The notes under the pieces: model-generated
What the model was told of the DNA's origin: nothing
Databases searched by the model: none
The model's input: only the letters and a program-made list of their open reading frames with translations
Part shown: piece by piece, positions 1 to 7,328 of the stretch
How positions within the stretch are numbered: the stretch's first letter is position 1
Layout of the letters: each line of letters starts with the position of its first letter
Assembly (NCBI GenBank): GCA_045636165.1
Contig: JAZTWZ010000036.1
Span: 1-8,599 of the forward strand
Source: SIG480 sp045636165
GTDB taxonomy: Bacteria > Bacillota > Clostridia > Oscillospirales > JAAYXM01
Direction: 5' to 3'
DNA: 8,599 nt
Made by a program: the position numbers and the translations under genes

Positions 1-1116
1 TACGCCCATTTCGGCAAGGAGGATGAGAAGCGCTGTTCCGCCGTATGAGAAGAACGGAAGCGCCGCACCCGTAACCGGCAGAACACCCGTTACAACGCCG
101 ATGTTGAGAACTGTCTGAAGCGCGACCATAGTCGAAATTCCGGCAGCAAGAAGCGAGCCGAACTTATCGCGCGCATGGAGTGCTATCCAGTATCCTCTCA
201 TAATGAGAAGCGCAAAGAGCGCAAGAATAATCATCGCGCCGATAAAACCGAGTTCTTCGCAGACGATTGCAAAGATAAAGTCGTTATGAGCTTCGGGAAG
301 GTAGAGATATTTCTGACGGCTGTTACCGAAGCCAAGTCCCAGAAGACCTCCCGAACCGATAGCGTAAAGCGACTGAATTATCTGATATCCGTCACCCTTC
401 GGGTCAGAAAACGGGTCAAGCCAGGTTGCAACTCGTGCTCTCGCATAATCGAGAAAGCTTATCGCCGCAGCACCGCCGACAACGATTGAACCGATAGCAC
501 CTGCAAACCAGCCCCAATGCGTTCCGCCGATAAACATAAGCGCAGCACCTACACCAAAGATAAGAATCATTCCCGAAAGATGAGGCTCAAGGAACATAAG
601 TCCGCCGACAACGGCGAGAACTATTACAAACGGAAGAACGCCGTATTTGAATGTGTGCATCTTCTCGGAGTTTACCGAAATCATACTCGAGAAGAAGAAA
701 ATAACCGCGATTTTCGCAATTTCAGATGGCTGAAACTGGAAAAGACCGAGATTTATCCATCTTTTTTCGCCGTAGTTACCCGTTCCGACGAGCAAAACAG
801 CAATAAGGAGAACTATCGCAACGAGCATAAGAAGCGGAGAAAGCTTTCTGAGTTTTCTGTAATCTATGAAACTTACAATAAACATTATCGCAATTCCGGC
901 AACCGCAAAAACGCCCTGTCGCATAAAGTAATATGTTGACGGCTTGTTTTCATAATACGCCGTTGCATAGCTTGCAGAAAAGAGCATAAGTATTCCGATA
1001 CCCATAAGAACAAGAACGAGGATAAGAAACGGAACATCAAGCGCGCCGGCAACTTTCGTGTTCTGAATTTTCTTCAAAGGACGCTTGATTGCTTTTTCAA
1101 TTGACCTTCTCGCCAT
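1..1116 (-). CDS. ftsW: FtsW/SpoVE-type SEDS peptidoglycan glycosyltransferase (3' end outside window)
   Basis: This is a polytopic membrane protein that polymerises lipid II into glycan strands together with a class B PBP. The reading frame is open from ATG at 1116 to base 1, giving 372 codons with no stop, so only a short C-terminal tail is missing (the family is usually about 370-420 residues). After a basic N-terminus (MARRSIEKAIKRPLKK) come many hydrophobic segments. SEDS signatures are clear: FQPSEIAKIA (residues 128-137), EPHLSG (177-182, where many relatives have QPDLGT), LPEAHNDF (273-280) with the essential periplasmic-loop Asp as D279, and the PVTG...PFFSYGG block (347-360). The start is supported by GGGAGTG seven bases upstream. 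It lies 19 bp after mraY. The position favours the division enzyme FtsW or its sporulation paralogue SpoVE over RodA; these two cannot be told apart here. Confidence 0.95.
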   Translation of the reverse strand, partial: MARRSIEKAIKRPLKKIQNTKVAGALDVPFLILVLVLMGIGILMLFSASYATAYYENKPSTYYFMRQGVFAVAGIAIMFIVSFIDYRKLRKLSPLLMLVAIVLLIAVLLVGTGNYGEKRWINLGLFQFQPSEIAKIAVIFFFSSMISVNSEKMHTFKYGVLPFVIVLAVVGGLMFLEPHLSGMILIFGVGAALMFIGGTHWGWFAGAIGSIVVGGAAAISFLDYARARVATWLDPFSDPKGDGYQIIQSLYAIGSGGLLGLGFGNSRQKYLYLPEAHNDFIFAIVCEELGFIGAMIILALFALLIMRGYWIALHARDKFGSLLAAGISTMVALQTVLNIGVVTGVLPVTGAALPFFSYGGTALLILLAEMGV

Positions 1117-1135
1117 TTAAACGCACTCCCAAAAA

Positions 1136-2125
1136 CTAAAATAATCTTCCTGCAATACCTGCAAATCCGATAAGCGCACCGAGAGCCGAAACCGTCATAA
1201 AGACAGCGCAAACCTTCTTTTCGTTCCAGCCGCCCATTTCAAAGTGATGGTGAATCGGTGACATACGGAAAAGCCTCTTTCCGTGAGTTATCTTAAAGTA
1301 TCCTACCCGCAGAATAACAGACATTGCCTCGATGATATACACAATTCCCACAAACAAGAGAAGAAGCGGCATATCATACGCAAAAGCTACTCCGCAAACT
1401 GCACCGCCAAGAAACAGCGAGCCCGTATCTCCCATAAAAACCTTCGCGGGGTTAAAGTTATATATAAGAAATGCAATAAGACCGCCAAAAAGCGCTGCCG
1501 AGAAAATTCCGACGACGGAATATGCCATATATGCACCGATGATTGTATAAATTATCGCAACAGGAACCGTGACGCTTGTTGCAAGACCGTCAACGCCGTC
1601 TGTAAGATTGACTGCATTGACCGTTCCGACGATTGCAAGAAGCATTATTATAAGATACGGCACCCAGCCGATACTGATCGTCACATCAAAAAACGGAATG
1701 TAGAATGAGGGTGTGAGGTCTCCGAGCCAGCGGAGAAGAGAAAGGTAAACCGCCGCGGAAGTAAGCTGAAGAAGAAGCTTCTGCATAGCTGTAAGACCCT
1801 GATTTTTCTTTTTTCTTATTTTTGCATAGTCGTCTATAAAGCCGATGAACCCGAAAACAGCCGCAAAAAGAAGAACGAGAAGATGGCGAAGCTCACCTTT
1901 GAGCATATACGGAATTCCGACAAGAATAACAGATGCCGCAATTCCGACGATAAACATAATTCCGCCCATTGTCGGTGTTCCCTGCTTATCCATGTGCCAT
2001 TTGGGACCGATTTCGAGTATCTTCTGTCCGAACTTGAGCTTTCTGAGATACGGAATTAAGATTTTCCCAAAAAGATATGTAATGAAAAAGCTGATGAGCG
2101 CCGCCGCAATATATTCAATAAGCAT
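1136..2125 (-). CDS. mraY: Phospho-N-acetylmuramoyl-pentapeptide transferase (MraY)
   Basis: This integral membrane enzyme transfers phospho-MurNAc-pentapeptide from UDP to undecaprenyl phosphate, making lipid I on the inner face of the membrane. The 329-residue length fits Firmicute MraY, which runs shorter than the 360-residue E. coli protein. Visible motifs are GTPTMGG (49-55), the DDY acidic pair (98-100), GLTAMQK (110-116), NAVNLTDGVDGLA (170-182), FNPAKVFMGDTGS (224-236) with the catalytic-site Asp as D233, and the polar SPIHHHFE segment (289-296) that binds the nucleotide-sugar. About ten hydrophobic helices separate these loops. The gene starts 3 bp after the murF stop, and its ribosome binding site (GAAAGGA, 2134-2140) lies inside the last codons of murF, so translation is probably coupled. 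It is followed directly by ftsW, with no murD between. Confidence 0.97.
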   Translation of the reverse strand: MLIEYIAAALISFFITYLFGKILIPYLRKLKFGQKILEIGPKWHMDKQGTPTMGGIMFIVGIAASVILVGIPYMLKGELRHLLVLLFAAVFGFIGFIDDYAKIRKKKNQGLTAMQKLLLQLTSAAVYLSLLRWLGDLTPSFYIPFFDVTISIGWVPYLIIMLLAIVGTVNAVNLTDGVDGLATSVTVPVAIIYTIIGAYMAYSVVGIFSAALFGGLIAFLIYNFNPAKVFMGDTGSLFLGGAVCGVAFAYDMPLLLLFVGIVYIIEAMSVILRVGYFKITHGKRLFRMSPIHHHFEMGGWNEKKVCAVFMTVSALGALIGFAGIAGRLF

Positions 2126-2128
2126 CTT

Positions 2129-3475
2129 TTATTTCCTTTCTCCCTGCAGATATTCAATTACCTGCCACATCTTTGTTCCGTAGCTTCCTTTTACAAGCAC
2201 CGCATCGCCTGTCTGCAACTCTCCCTCAAGAGCTTTTGCAAGGCTTTCCTTATCAACAAATGAGAGCGCTTTATCGCCTGCGCCTCTCAAGTAACAATCT
2301 GCAAAATCGCCGGTTACGAACACCTTATCGGCACACGTCGCTGCAACCTCTCCGATATTTTCGTGAAGCACTTCTGCATTCTCCCCAAGCTCGAGCATAT
2401 CGCCGAGAACGCATATTTTTCTGCCGTTTACTTTCATTTCTGAAAGAAGTGAGATTGATGCCCTCATCGAGTCAGGGTTTGCATTATAACAGTCGCGGAT
2501 TATCGTTACTCCGTTATGCTCAAATACATCCTGACGCATACCTGTATTTTTAAACTGCGAAAGACCTTTTGCAATAGAACTATCATCCATTCCGAACTCG
2601 CGTCCTGCCGCGATCGCCGCAAGAGCATCGCGGATATTGTGCATTCCGCCGCAGGTAATCAGAAATTCTGTATCTGAACCGCGAACGGTAAAGCGCGCCT
2701 CATACACTCCGTTTTCGAGAATATCTGCAAATATGTCGCATTCTTCGTTTTCCGTTCCGAACCATACAACTCTGTGAGAGATTTTATCCCTCATTCCCCA
2801 GAGAAGAGGATCGTCACCGTTGAGTATTGCAACTCCGCTTTCCTTAAGTCCGCGAAGAATCTCGATTTTCTCGCGAAGAACGCCTTCTTTTGTTCCAAAT
2901 GCTTCGAGGTGGCTTTCTCCGATTGCCGTTATTATCGCTGCATCGGGGTTTGCAATAAGCGCAAGCGGAAGAATCTCTCCGAAGTGGTTTGTTCCTATTT
3001 CAAGAACTGCTGCCGTGTGGCTTTCGTCCATTCCGAAAACCGTAAGCGGAAGACCGATATTGTTATTGAAATTCCCACCCGTCTTATGGGTTTTAAAGCC
3101 TGCAGCGAGAACAGCAGCGCACATTTCCTTTGTAGTCGTTTTTCCGACACTTCCGGTTATACATACGCGCTTTGCAGGAAGAGTCTTGAGATATCCTGCA
3201 GCGATGTCTCCCATCGCCTTTACAGTATCCGAAACCAGAATCTGCGAAGCCGAAACACCGCAGATTTCCTTTGACACCAAAAGCACCGATGCGCCCTTTT
3301 CCGAAGCAGAAGCGGCAAAATCGTGACCGTCGAAGTTCTCTCCACGAATCGCAACAAACATCTCTCCACCTGAAACCTCACGGTTATCGCGTGTTATTCC
3401 GGTAAAGAGAGTATCTTCTCCTATAAGTTTTCCGCCGCATAAGCTTGTCGCGTATGATGCTTTCATCGTTTTCAT
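2129..3475 (-). CDS. murF: UDP-MurNAc-tripeptide:D-alanyl-D-alanine ligase (MurF)
   Basis: This cytoplasmic ATP-dependent ligase adds the D-Ala-D-Ala dipeptide to UDP-MurNAc-tripeptide, completing the pentapeptide precursor used by MraY. At 448 residues it matches the family (E. coli 452). The N-terminal substrate domain (about 1-95) contains the D(S/N)R-type motif at 30-32 and MFVAIRGENFDGHDF (39-53). The central domain has the P-loop GSVGKTTTKE (108-117), NFNNNIGLPL (135-144), EIGTNHFGEI (159-168) and IGESHLEAFGT (185-195). The C-terminal ligase domain has DCYNANPDSM (328-337) and VLGDMLELG (356-364). The tail reads VKGSYGTKMW (428-437), where relatives more often have KGSR-type residues. 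Its ATG overlaps the murE TGA as ATGA. A second in-frame ATG at codon 4 is possible, but a GGAG at 3483-3486 is spaced better for the first. Confidence 0.97.
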   Translation of the reverse strand: MKTMKASYATSLCGGKLIGEDTLFTGITRDNREVSGGEMFVAIRGENFDGHDFAASASEKGASVLLVSKEICGVSASQILVSDTVKAMGDIAAGYLKTLPAKRVCITGSVGKTTTKEMCAAVLAAGFKTHKTGGNFNNNIGLPLTVFGMDESHTAAVLEIGTNHFGEILPLALIANPDAAIITAIGESHLEAFGTKEGVLREKIEILRGLKESGVAILNGDDPLLWGMRDKISHRVVWFGTENEECDIFADILENGVYEARFTVRGSDTEFLITCGGMHNIRDALAAIAAGREFGMDDSSIAKGLSQFKNTGMRQDVFEHNGVTIIRDCYNANPDSMRASISLLSEMKVNGRKICVLGDMLELGENAEVLHENIGEVAATCADKVFVTGDFADCYLRGAGDKALSFVDKESLAKALEGELQTGDAVLVKGSYGTKMWQVIEYLQGERK

Positions 3476-4920
3476 ACCTTTTCTCCAAAAAGATGTTCTT
3501 TTACTATTTCGCGCTCATCCAAATGATGCTTTATATGATTTATCTCCTGATATGTTTCGTGTCCCTTGCCGGCAAGAAGCACGGTATCTCCTGCCTCTGC
3601 AATATCGAGAGCGTGGCAGATAGCTTCTCTTCTGTCAGATATTCTTATATAGTCGTTTCTTTCCTTAAGAATTCCGGGAACGATATCGTCGATTATCTTC
3701 TCAGGCTCTTCGCATCTGGGGTTGTCAGAAGTCACGATAACGACATCTGAAAGACGCGCCGCAATATTTCCCATTATGGGTCTTTTTGTTCTGTCGCGGT
3801 CGCCTCCGCAACCAAACACAAGAACAACTCTCCTCTCACAGGTTTTCTTTACCGTTTCGAGAATGTTCTCAAGCCCATCGGGAGAATGAGCATAGTCTAT
3901 CATAACAGTATAATCTGTATTTGTCGGTACAACCTCTGCCCTTCCCTTTACGCCGGATATTTCAGAGAGAGATGCTGCGATATTCTCAATTGAAAGACCG
4001 CATTTTAAGAGAACACTTATAGCGCACATAGCGTTATAAACCGAAAAATCTCCGGGAATGCCGAGTTCAACGCGGTTTATCATATCAATTCCGACAAATG
4101 CAAAGCTTACAGACGCCGGGTTGTAGTTTATGCTCTTTGCAACAAAGTCTGCATTCGAGCTTTTCGTAGAATATGTAACAACCTCACACCTTGCATCCTT
4201 TGCTATTCTCTTTCCAGCTTCGTCATCGTAGTTTATTACACCGAAGCGAGAAACCTCAAAGAGCTTCGCCTTTGCTTTTTCGTAATTCTCCATAGTTTTA
4301 TGGAAATCAAGGTGATCCTGCGTGAGATTTGTAAATGCTCCGACATAGAACTCTATTCCGCAAACACGCGAAAGCTCAAGCGAGTGAGACGAAACTTCCA
4401 TGATTACATACTCGCATCCGGCGTCACGCATCTTCGCAAAAAGCTTCCACAGCGCGTTAGATTCGGGCGTTGTGCGCTCGGTTTCGATAATCTCGTCACC
4501 TATCATATTCTGGTTTGTTCCGATAAGGCCGCATTTATGTCCTTCCTTTTCAAGGCAATGCTTTATGAGATATGTAACCGTTGTCTTACCGTTTGTTCCC
4601 GTAACACCGATAACCTTCATATCGGATGTCGGGTTTTTATGGAAATTCTTCGCCGCAAGCGCTAGTGCGCGTCTTGCATCTTTTACTAGTATGCGAGATT
4701 TTGTTGCATACTTTTTATTGTCAGTTATTACGACCGTTGCGCCGTTTTCTGTGGCTTTTCCGATAAACTTATTTCCATCCGTCTCATAACCGCGGATTGC
4801 TACGAACAAGCCATTTCGCGAAACTGCTCGAGAATCGCATTCAACGCCTTCAATCTCTGTATTCATATCAACTTCTGCAGAAATTACATCAATTCCCTCT
4901 AAAACTTCACAAAGCTTCAT
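3472..4920 (-). CDS. murE: UDP-MurNAc-L-Ala-D-Glu:meso-diaminopimelate ligase (MurE)
   Basis: This cytoplasmic Mur ligase adds the third stem-peptide residue to UDP-MurNAc-L-Ala-D-Glu using ATP. The 482-residue protein is of normal family length. It shows an N-terminal uridine-nucleotide domain (CDSRAV, 28-33; LFVAIRG, 38-44), the P-loop TGTNGKTT (107-114), TTPE (150-153), EVSSHSL (175-181), HLDFH (203-207), the likely carbamylated lysine K217 in YEKAKAKLF, GCGGDRDRTKRPIM (370-383), and GKGHE (451-455). The residue-selecting motif is DNPR (399-402). In characterised MurE enzymes this marks meso-DAP specificity, while lysine-adding enzymes have other residues there. The start is supported by AAAGGAG eight bases upstream. 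The gene lies 38 bp after the PBP gene and overlaps murF by 4 bp, a coupling common for consecutive Mur ligases. Confidence 0.97.
   Translation of the reverse strand: MKLCEVLEGIDVISAEVDMNTEIEGVECDSRAVSRNGLFVAIRGYETDGNKFIGKATENGATVVITDNKKYATKSRILVKDARRALALAAKNFHKNPTSDMKVIGVTGTNGKTTVTYLIKHCLEKEGHKCGLIGTNQNMIGDEIIETERTTPESNALWKLFAKMRDAGCEYVIMEVSSHSLELSRVCGIEFYVGAFTNLTQDHLDFHKTMENYEKAKAKLFEVSRFGVINYDDEAGKRIAKDARCEVVTYSTKSSNADFVAKSINYNPASVSFAFVGIDMINRVELGIPGDFSVYNAMCAISVLLKCGLSIENIAASLSEISGVKGRAEVVPTNTDYTVMIDYAHSPDGLENILETVKKTCERRVVLVFGCGGDRDRTKRPIMGNIAARLSDVVIVTSDNPRCEEPEKIIDDIVPGILKERNDYIRISDRREAICHALDIAEAGDTVLLAGKGHETYQEINHIKHHLDEREIVKEHLFGEKV
3483..3486 (-). promoter_or_regulatory. Ribosome binding site of murF, inside the end of murE
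   Basis: GGAG on the minus strand lies seven bases before the first ATG of murF (3475), which overlaps the murE stop as ATGA. An AAGG at 3477-3480 could serve the alternative ATG at 3466, but the GGAG spacing favours the upstream start. Confidence 0.65.
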
Positions 4921-4928
4921 GGCTCATT

Positions 4929-4935
4929 CTCCTTT
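4929..4935 (-). promoter_or_regulatory. Ribosome binding site of murE
   Basis: AAAGGAG on the minus strand lies eight bases before the ATG at 4920, within the 38-bp gap after the PBP gene. It confirms the start chosen for murE. Confidence 0.8.
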
Positions 4936-4958
4936 CCCGCATCGCGGTTTAATTGAAA

Positions 4959-7223
4959 TTATCTTGAAATTCCTTCGGATACACCGTTTATATCATAGAA
5001 TTCAACTTCGACAACACTTCCGCGCGTGAGCATCGTTCCCTCAGGATACTGCTGCTTTGTAGCGCCGACGCTTCCCGAGCGTTTATCCACAGCTCCGTTT
5101 GCTTTCATGTAGAGACCTGCGTTCGTTATCGCTCTGTTTGCAGCTTCGGGCGTAAGTCCGATTACCTTTGGCATCGCTACCTTTTCACTGTCAGCTTTTC
5201 CGCCGAAGTAAATAACTATTGTCGAGTTGTTCGGAATCTTCGCACCCTCTGCCGGGAGCTGGTCGGTTACATACTGACCGTCTCCGACATTCTTGAGTAT
5301 GAATGACGAATAGTTTCTGTTCGTACTGAGAAGGCGGTTAACGCTTTCGCTTGTTCCGCCGATGAGATTCGGCATTGTCGAGATTGAGCCCATAAGCTCA
5401 TCCGCCGTATAAGTCGGCTCAAAGCCGAGATACGGGAGAATTTCAGCAAAAACCTTTCCTGCAACAGGAGCTGCGAGCTGGCTACCCTCAAGGTAAATTC
5501 CTCGCGGAGTGTCAAGCATTACGAGTATCGCAATCTCGGGATCCTCCATCGGAGCGACGCCGAAGAAGGATGCAATATACTTCTTTCCTTCCTCTGCGGT
5601 GTACTCGTCAACCTTTTCCGAGGTTCCCGTCTTTCCACCTATGCGATATCCGGAAACTCTTGCGTTTTTACCTGTTCCCGTTGCAACAGTTTCTTCTATA
5701 GACTTATTTATAAAGTCAGAAGTTTTTTCCGAAATAATCTGACGGACTATTTCAGGTTCGTTCTTGGATATAACAATCTTGTTGTCATCAACTATTTCTT
5801 TTACGATATGCGGCTTCATGAGCTTTCCGTCGTTTACAACAGCACCAACCGCGCATACCATCTGCATCGGAGTTACCTTAAAGGTCTGTCCGAACGATGC
5901 AACCGCGAGACTTACCTTGTTTTTCGGGTTCTTGAAGTCCTTTTCGTTGAAGAAGTAGCCTCCTGCTTCACCGATAAGGTCAACACCTGTCTTATCAAGA
6001 AGCCCAAAAGCTTCGCAGTAGTCATAAAACTTCTCGTTTCCCACTTTTGCAACTATGCTCATGAGCGAGCAGTTACACGATTTCTCAAGCGCCTGCGAAA
6101 GACTTATATTTTTTCCGTGTCCTTCGCGCTTCCAGCAGTGGATAAGGCGGTCCGCAACACGGGTTGCACCCGGGCATTCAAAGGTTGAGTTTTCGTTTAC
6201 AACGCCCTCTTCATAACCCATCGCGACCGTAAGAATCTTGAAAACAGAACCCGGTTCATAAGCATCGGATATGAATTTGTTTCTCCACGATGCCTGAAGC
6301 TCATTTGAACGGGTTTTTGACTTCTCCTCTTCAGGAGCTTCCTCAATTCTCTTGAGCGCCCCTTCATCCGTAATCAGGAACGGATCGTTAAGGTCAAAAT
6401 CGCCCATTGTCGCCATAGCGAGAATCTCGCCCGTCTTTATGTTATAAACAATACCTGCACCGCGGTTTTCAATCTTTCCGTCGATAACAGCAGTCTGAAG
6501 GTGATTTTCAAGCACCTGCTGGATAGTTTCGTCAATAGTCAGAACTACATTCTGTCCGTTCTGTGCATCGTAATACTCCTCATACTGGAACGACATAGCT
6601 GTTCCGCGTGCATTCTTCGCCGCAATAACTCTTCCCGGCATTCCCTTGAGAGTATTTTCGTATTTCATTTCAATTCCGAAAAGGCCCGAGTTATCGTCTC
6701 CGCAGAAGCCGATGACCTGCGACGCGAAGCTTCCGTAAGGATAATAGCGTTTTGTATCCTCGGCAAGGTGTATTCCCTTGACCTTATTCTCTTTTATAGC
6801 TTCGCGAAGGCGCGTTGCCTCTTCGATACCGATTTTCTTCTTGATTACCTGGTAATAGCTTTTCTTGTTTTCTGTTTTCTTGAATATGTCGTCATACTCA
6901 AGCTCAAGTGTTTCCGAAAGGACTTTTGACGCAAGTTTTCTCGCCTCGTCATCTTCCATCTCGGCAGGTGAGATAAACACGGTTTCAGCTGTTGCGCTTA
7001 CCGCAATTTCTTTCATATTGCGGTCATAAATTACACCGCGCTTCGGCGTAATGACTGTGTCACGGGTCTGCTGTTCTATCGCTTTCGCCTGGTATTTCTT
7101 GTATTCGATAAGCTGCGTTTTTACAAGCGCACCTGCAAGAGGAAGGAAGCCAACGACGATAAAAAGCACCATACAAACAATTATTCTGCGAAGTATTTTA
7201 TTCGAAGGACCCTTTCTTGCCAT
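4959..7223 (-). CDS. Class B penicillin-binding protein, PASTA-containing transpeptidase (SpoVD/PBP2B/FtsI family)
   Basis: This membrane-anchored D,D-transpeptidase cross-links septal peptidoglycan and is expected to pair with the FtsW-type protein of this cluster. The 754 residues comprise a short basic N-terminus, one membrane anchor (about 12-34), a PBP-dimerisation/pedestal region (about 55-210), and the transpeptidase domain with all three catalytic motifs: SVFK (S326-K329, after YEPG), SCN (382-384) and KTGT (531-534). Two C-terminal PASTA repeats follow, about 617-675 (MPNLIGG...) and 682-744 (AMPKVIGL...). A charged segment at about 283-320 precedes the active serine. Two PASTA domains recall Bacillus PBP2B, whereas SpoVD usually has one. 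However, cysteines near the active site (C350, C363, C383, C385) recall SpoVD, so I give no firm symbol. GGGGTGAT six bases upstream supports the start. There is a 105-bp gap before it and murE follows 38 bp later. Confidence 0.95.
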   Translation of the reverse strand: MARKGPSNKILRRIIVCMVLFIVVGFLPLAGALVKTQLIEYKKYQAKAIEQQTRDTVITPKRGVIYDRNMKEIAVSATAETVFISPAEMEDDEARKLASKVLSETLELEYDDIFKKTENKKSYYQVIKKKIGIEEATRLREAIKENKVKGIHLAEDTKRYYPYGSFASQVIGFCGDDNSGLFGIEMKYENTLKGMPGRVIAAKNARGTAMSFQYEEYYDAQNGQNVVLTIDETIQQVLENHLQTAVIDGKIENRGAGIVYNIKTGEILAMATMGDFDLNDPFLITDEGALKRIEEAPEEEKSKTRSNELQASWRNKFISDAYEPGSVFKILTVAMGYEEGVVNENSTFECPGATRVADRLIHCWKREGHGKNISLSQALEKSCNCSLMSIVAKVGNEKFYDYCEAFGLLDKTGVDLIGEAGGYFFNEKDFKNPKNKVSLAVASFGQTFKVTPMQMVCAVGAVVNDGKLMKPHIVKEIVDDNKIVISKNEPEIVRQIISEKTSDFINKSIEETVATGTGKNARVSGYRIGGKTGTSEKVDEYTAEEGKKYIASFFGVAPMEDPEIAILVMLDTPRGIYLEGSQLAAPVAGKVFAEILPYLGFEPTYTADELMGSISTMPNLIGGTSESVNRLLSTNRNYSSFILKNVGDGQYVTDQLPAEGAKIPNNSTIVIYFGGKADSEKVAMPKVIGLTPEAANRAITNAGLYMKANGAVDKRSGSVGATKQQYPEGTMLTRGSVVEVEFYDINGVSEGISR

Positions 7224-7229
7224 TTTTAA

Positions 7230-7237
7230 ATCACCCC
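7230..7237 (-). promoter_or_regulatory. Ribosome binding site of the PBP gene
   Basis: GGGGTGAT on the minus strand sits six bases before the ATG at 7223. It is a strong match to the anti-Shine-Dalgarno sequence and fixes the start. Because the gap to ftsL is long, this gene probably initiates independently rather than by coupling. Confidence 0.8.
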
Positions 7238-7252
7238 AAGTATATTAACAAT

Positions 7253-7278
7253 GCGGAGAATGTGATAACAAACTCCGC
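7253..7278 (-). repeat. Inverted repeat, 6-bp GC-rich arms, 14-base loop
   Basis: GCGGAG (7253-7258) and CTCCGC (7273-7278) are perfect reverse complements. In the minus-strand transcript they would form a GC-rich stem with a 14-base loop ending 15 bases upstream of the PBP ribosome binding site. The bases after the stem read ATTGTTAATA, not a U-tract, so I do not call it a terminator. It may be an RNA-stability or processing hairpin. Confidence 0.5.
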
Positions 7279-7299
7279 TAATCTTTCTGTCTGTAATTT

Positions 7300-7323
7300 A
7301 TATTGTTCAGACACTCACAATAT
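7300..7323 (-). repeat. Inverted repeat, 7-bp arms, 10-base loop
   Basis: The arms ATATTGT (7300-7306) and ACAATAT (7317-7323) are perfect reverse complements around a 10-base centre. The dyad begins six bases after the ftsL stop. As RNA it would be a weak AU-rich hairpin. As DNA it has the form of a possible regulator-binding dyad. No U-tract follows, so a terminator is unlikely. Its function is unknown and chance is possible in AT-rich sequence. Confidence 0.5.
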
Positions 7324-7328
7324 TCCCT

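Larger units (their letters stand above)
7224..7328. other. Longest intergenic gap, between ftsL and the PBP gene
   Basis: This AT-rich 105-bp stretch is the only substantial non-coding segment in the window. It holds two inverted repeats (described separately) and the PBP ribosome binding site. I found no convincing sigma-A promoter with two good hexamers at proper spacing, no intrinsic terminator (neither dyad is followed by a U-run in the transcribed direction) and no credible small ORF. It could be an mRNA leader, a processing site or an operator, but this is inference. Confidence 0.6.

Noticed and set aside
175..3326. Many plus-strand open frames of 70-168 codons opposite the dcw genes
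   Set aside because: They lie antisense to strongly conserved genes, have basic low-complexity or implausible compositions and no recognisable domains. They are shadow frames of the minus-strand genes.
4937..4947. Small CCGC/GCGG hairpin between the PBP gene and murE
   Set aside because: The arms are only 4 bp with a 3-base loop, which is expected by chance.
5267..5515. Minus-strand 82-codon frame inside the PBP gene
   Set aside because: It overlaps the transpeptidase/PASTA coding region in another frame and has no family resemblance.
7242..7271. Possible promoter TTGTTA-18 bp-TAATAT before the PBP gene
   Set aside because: Both hexamers match the consensus at only four of six positions, and the predicted start would fall inside the ribosome binding site.
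7253..7278. Intrinsic terminator after ftsL
   Set aside because: The stem is short (6 bp), the loop is long (14 bases), and no U-run follows in the direction of transcription.
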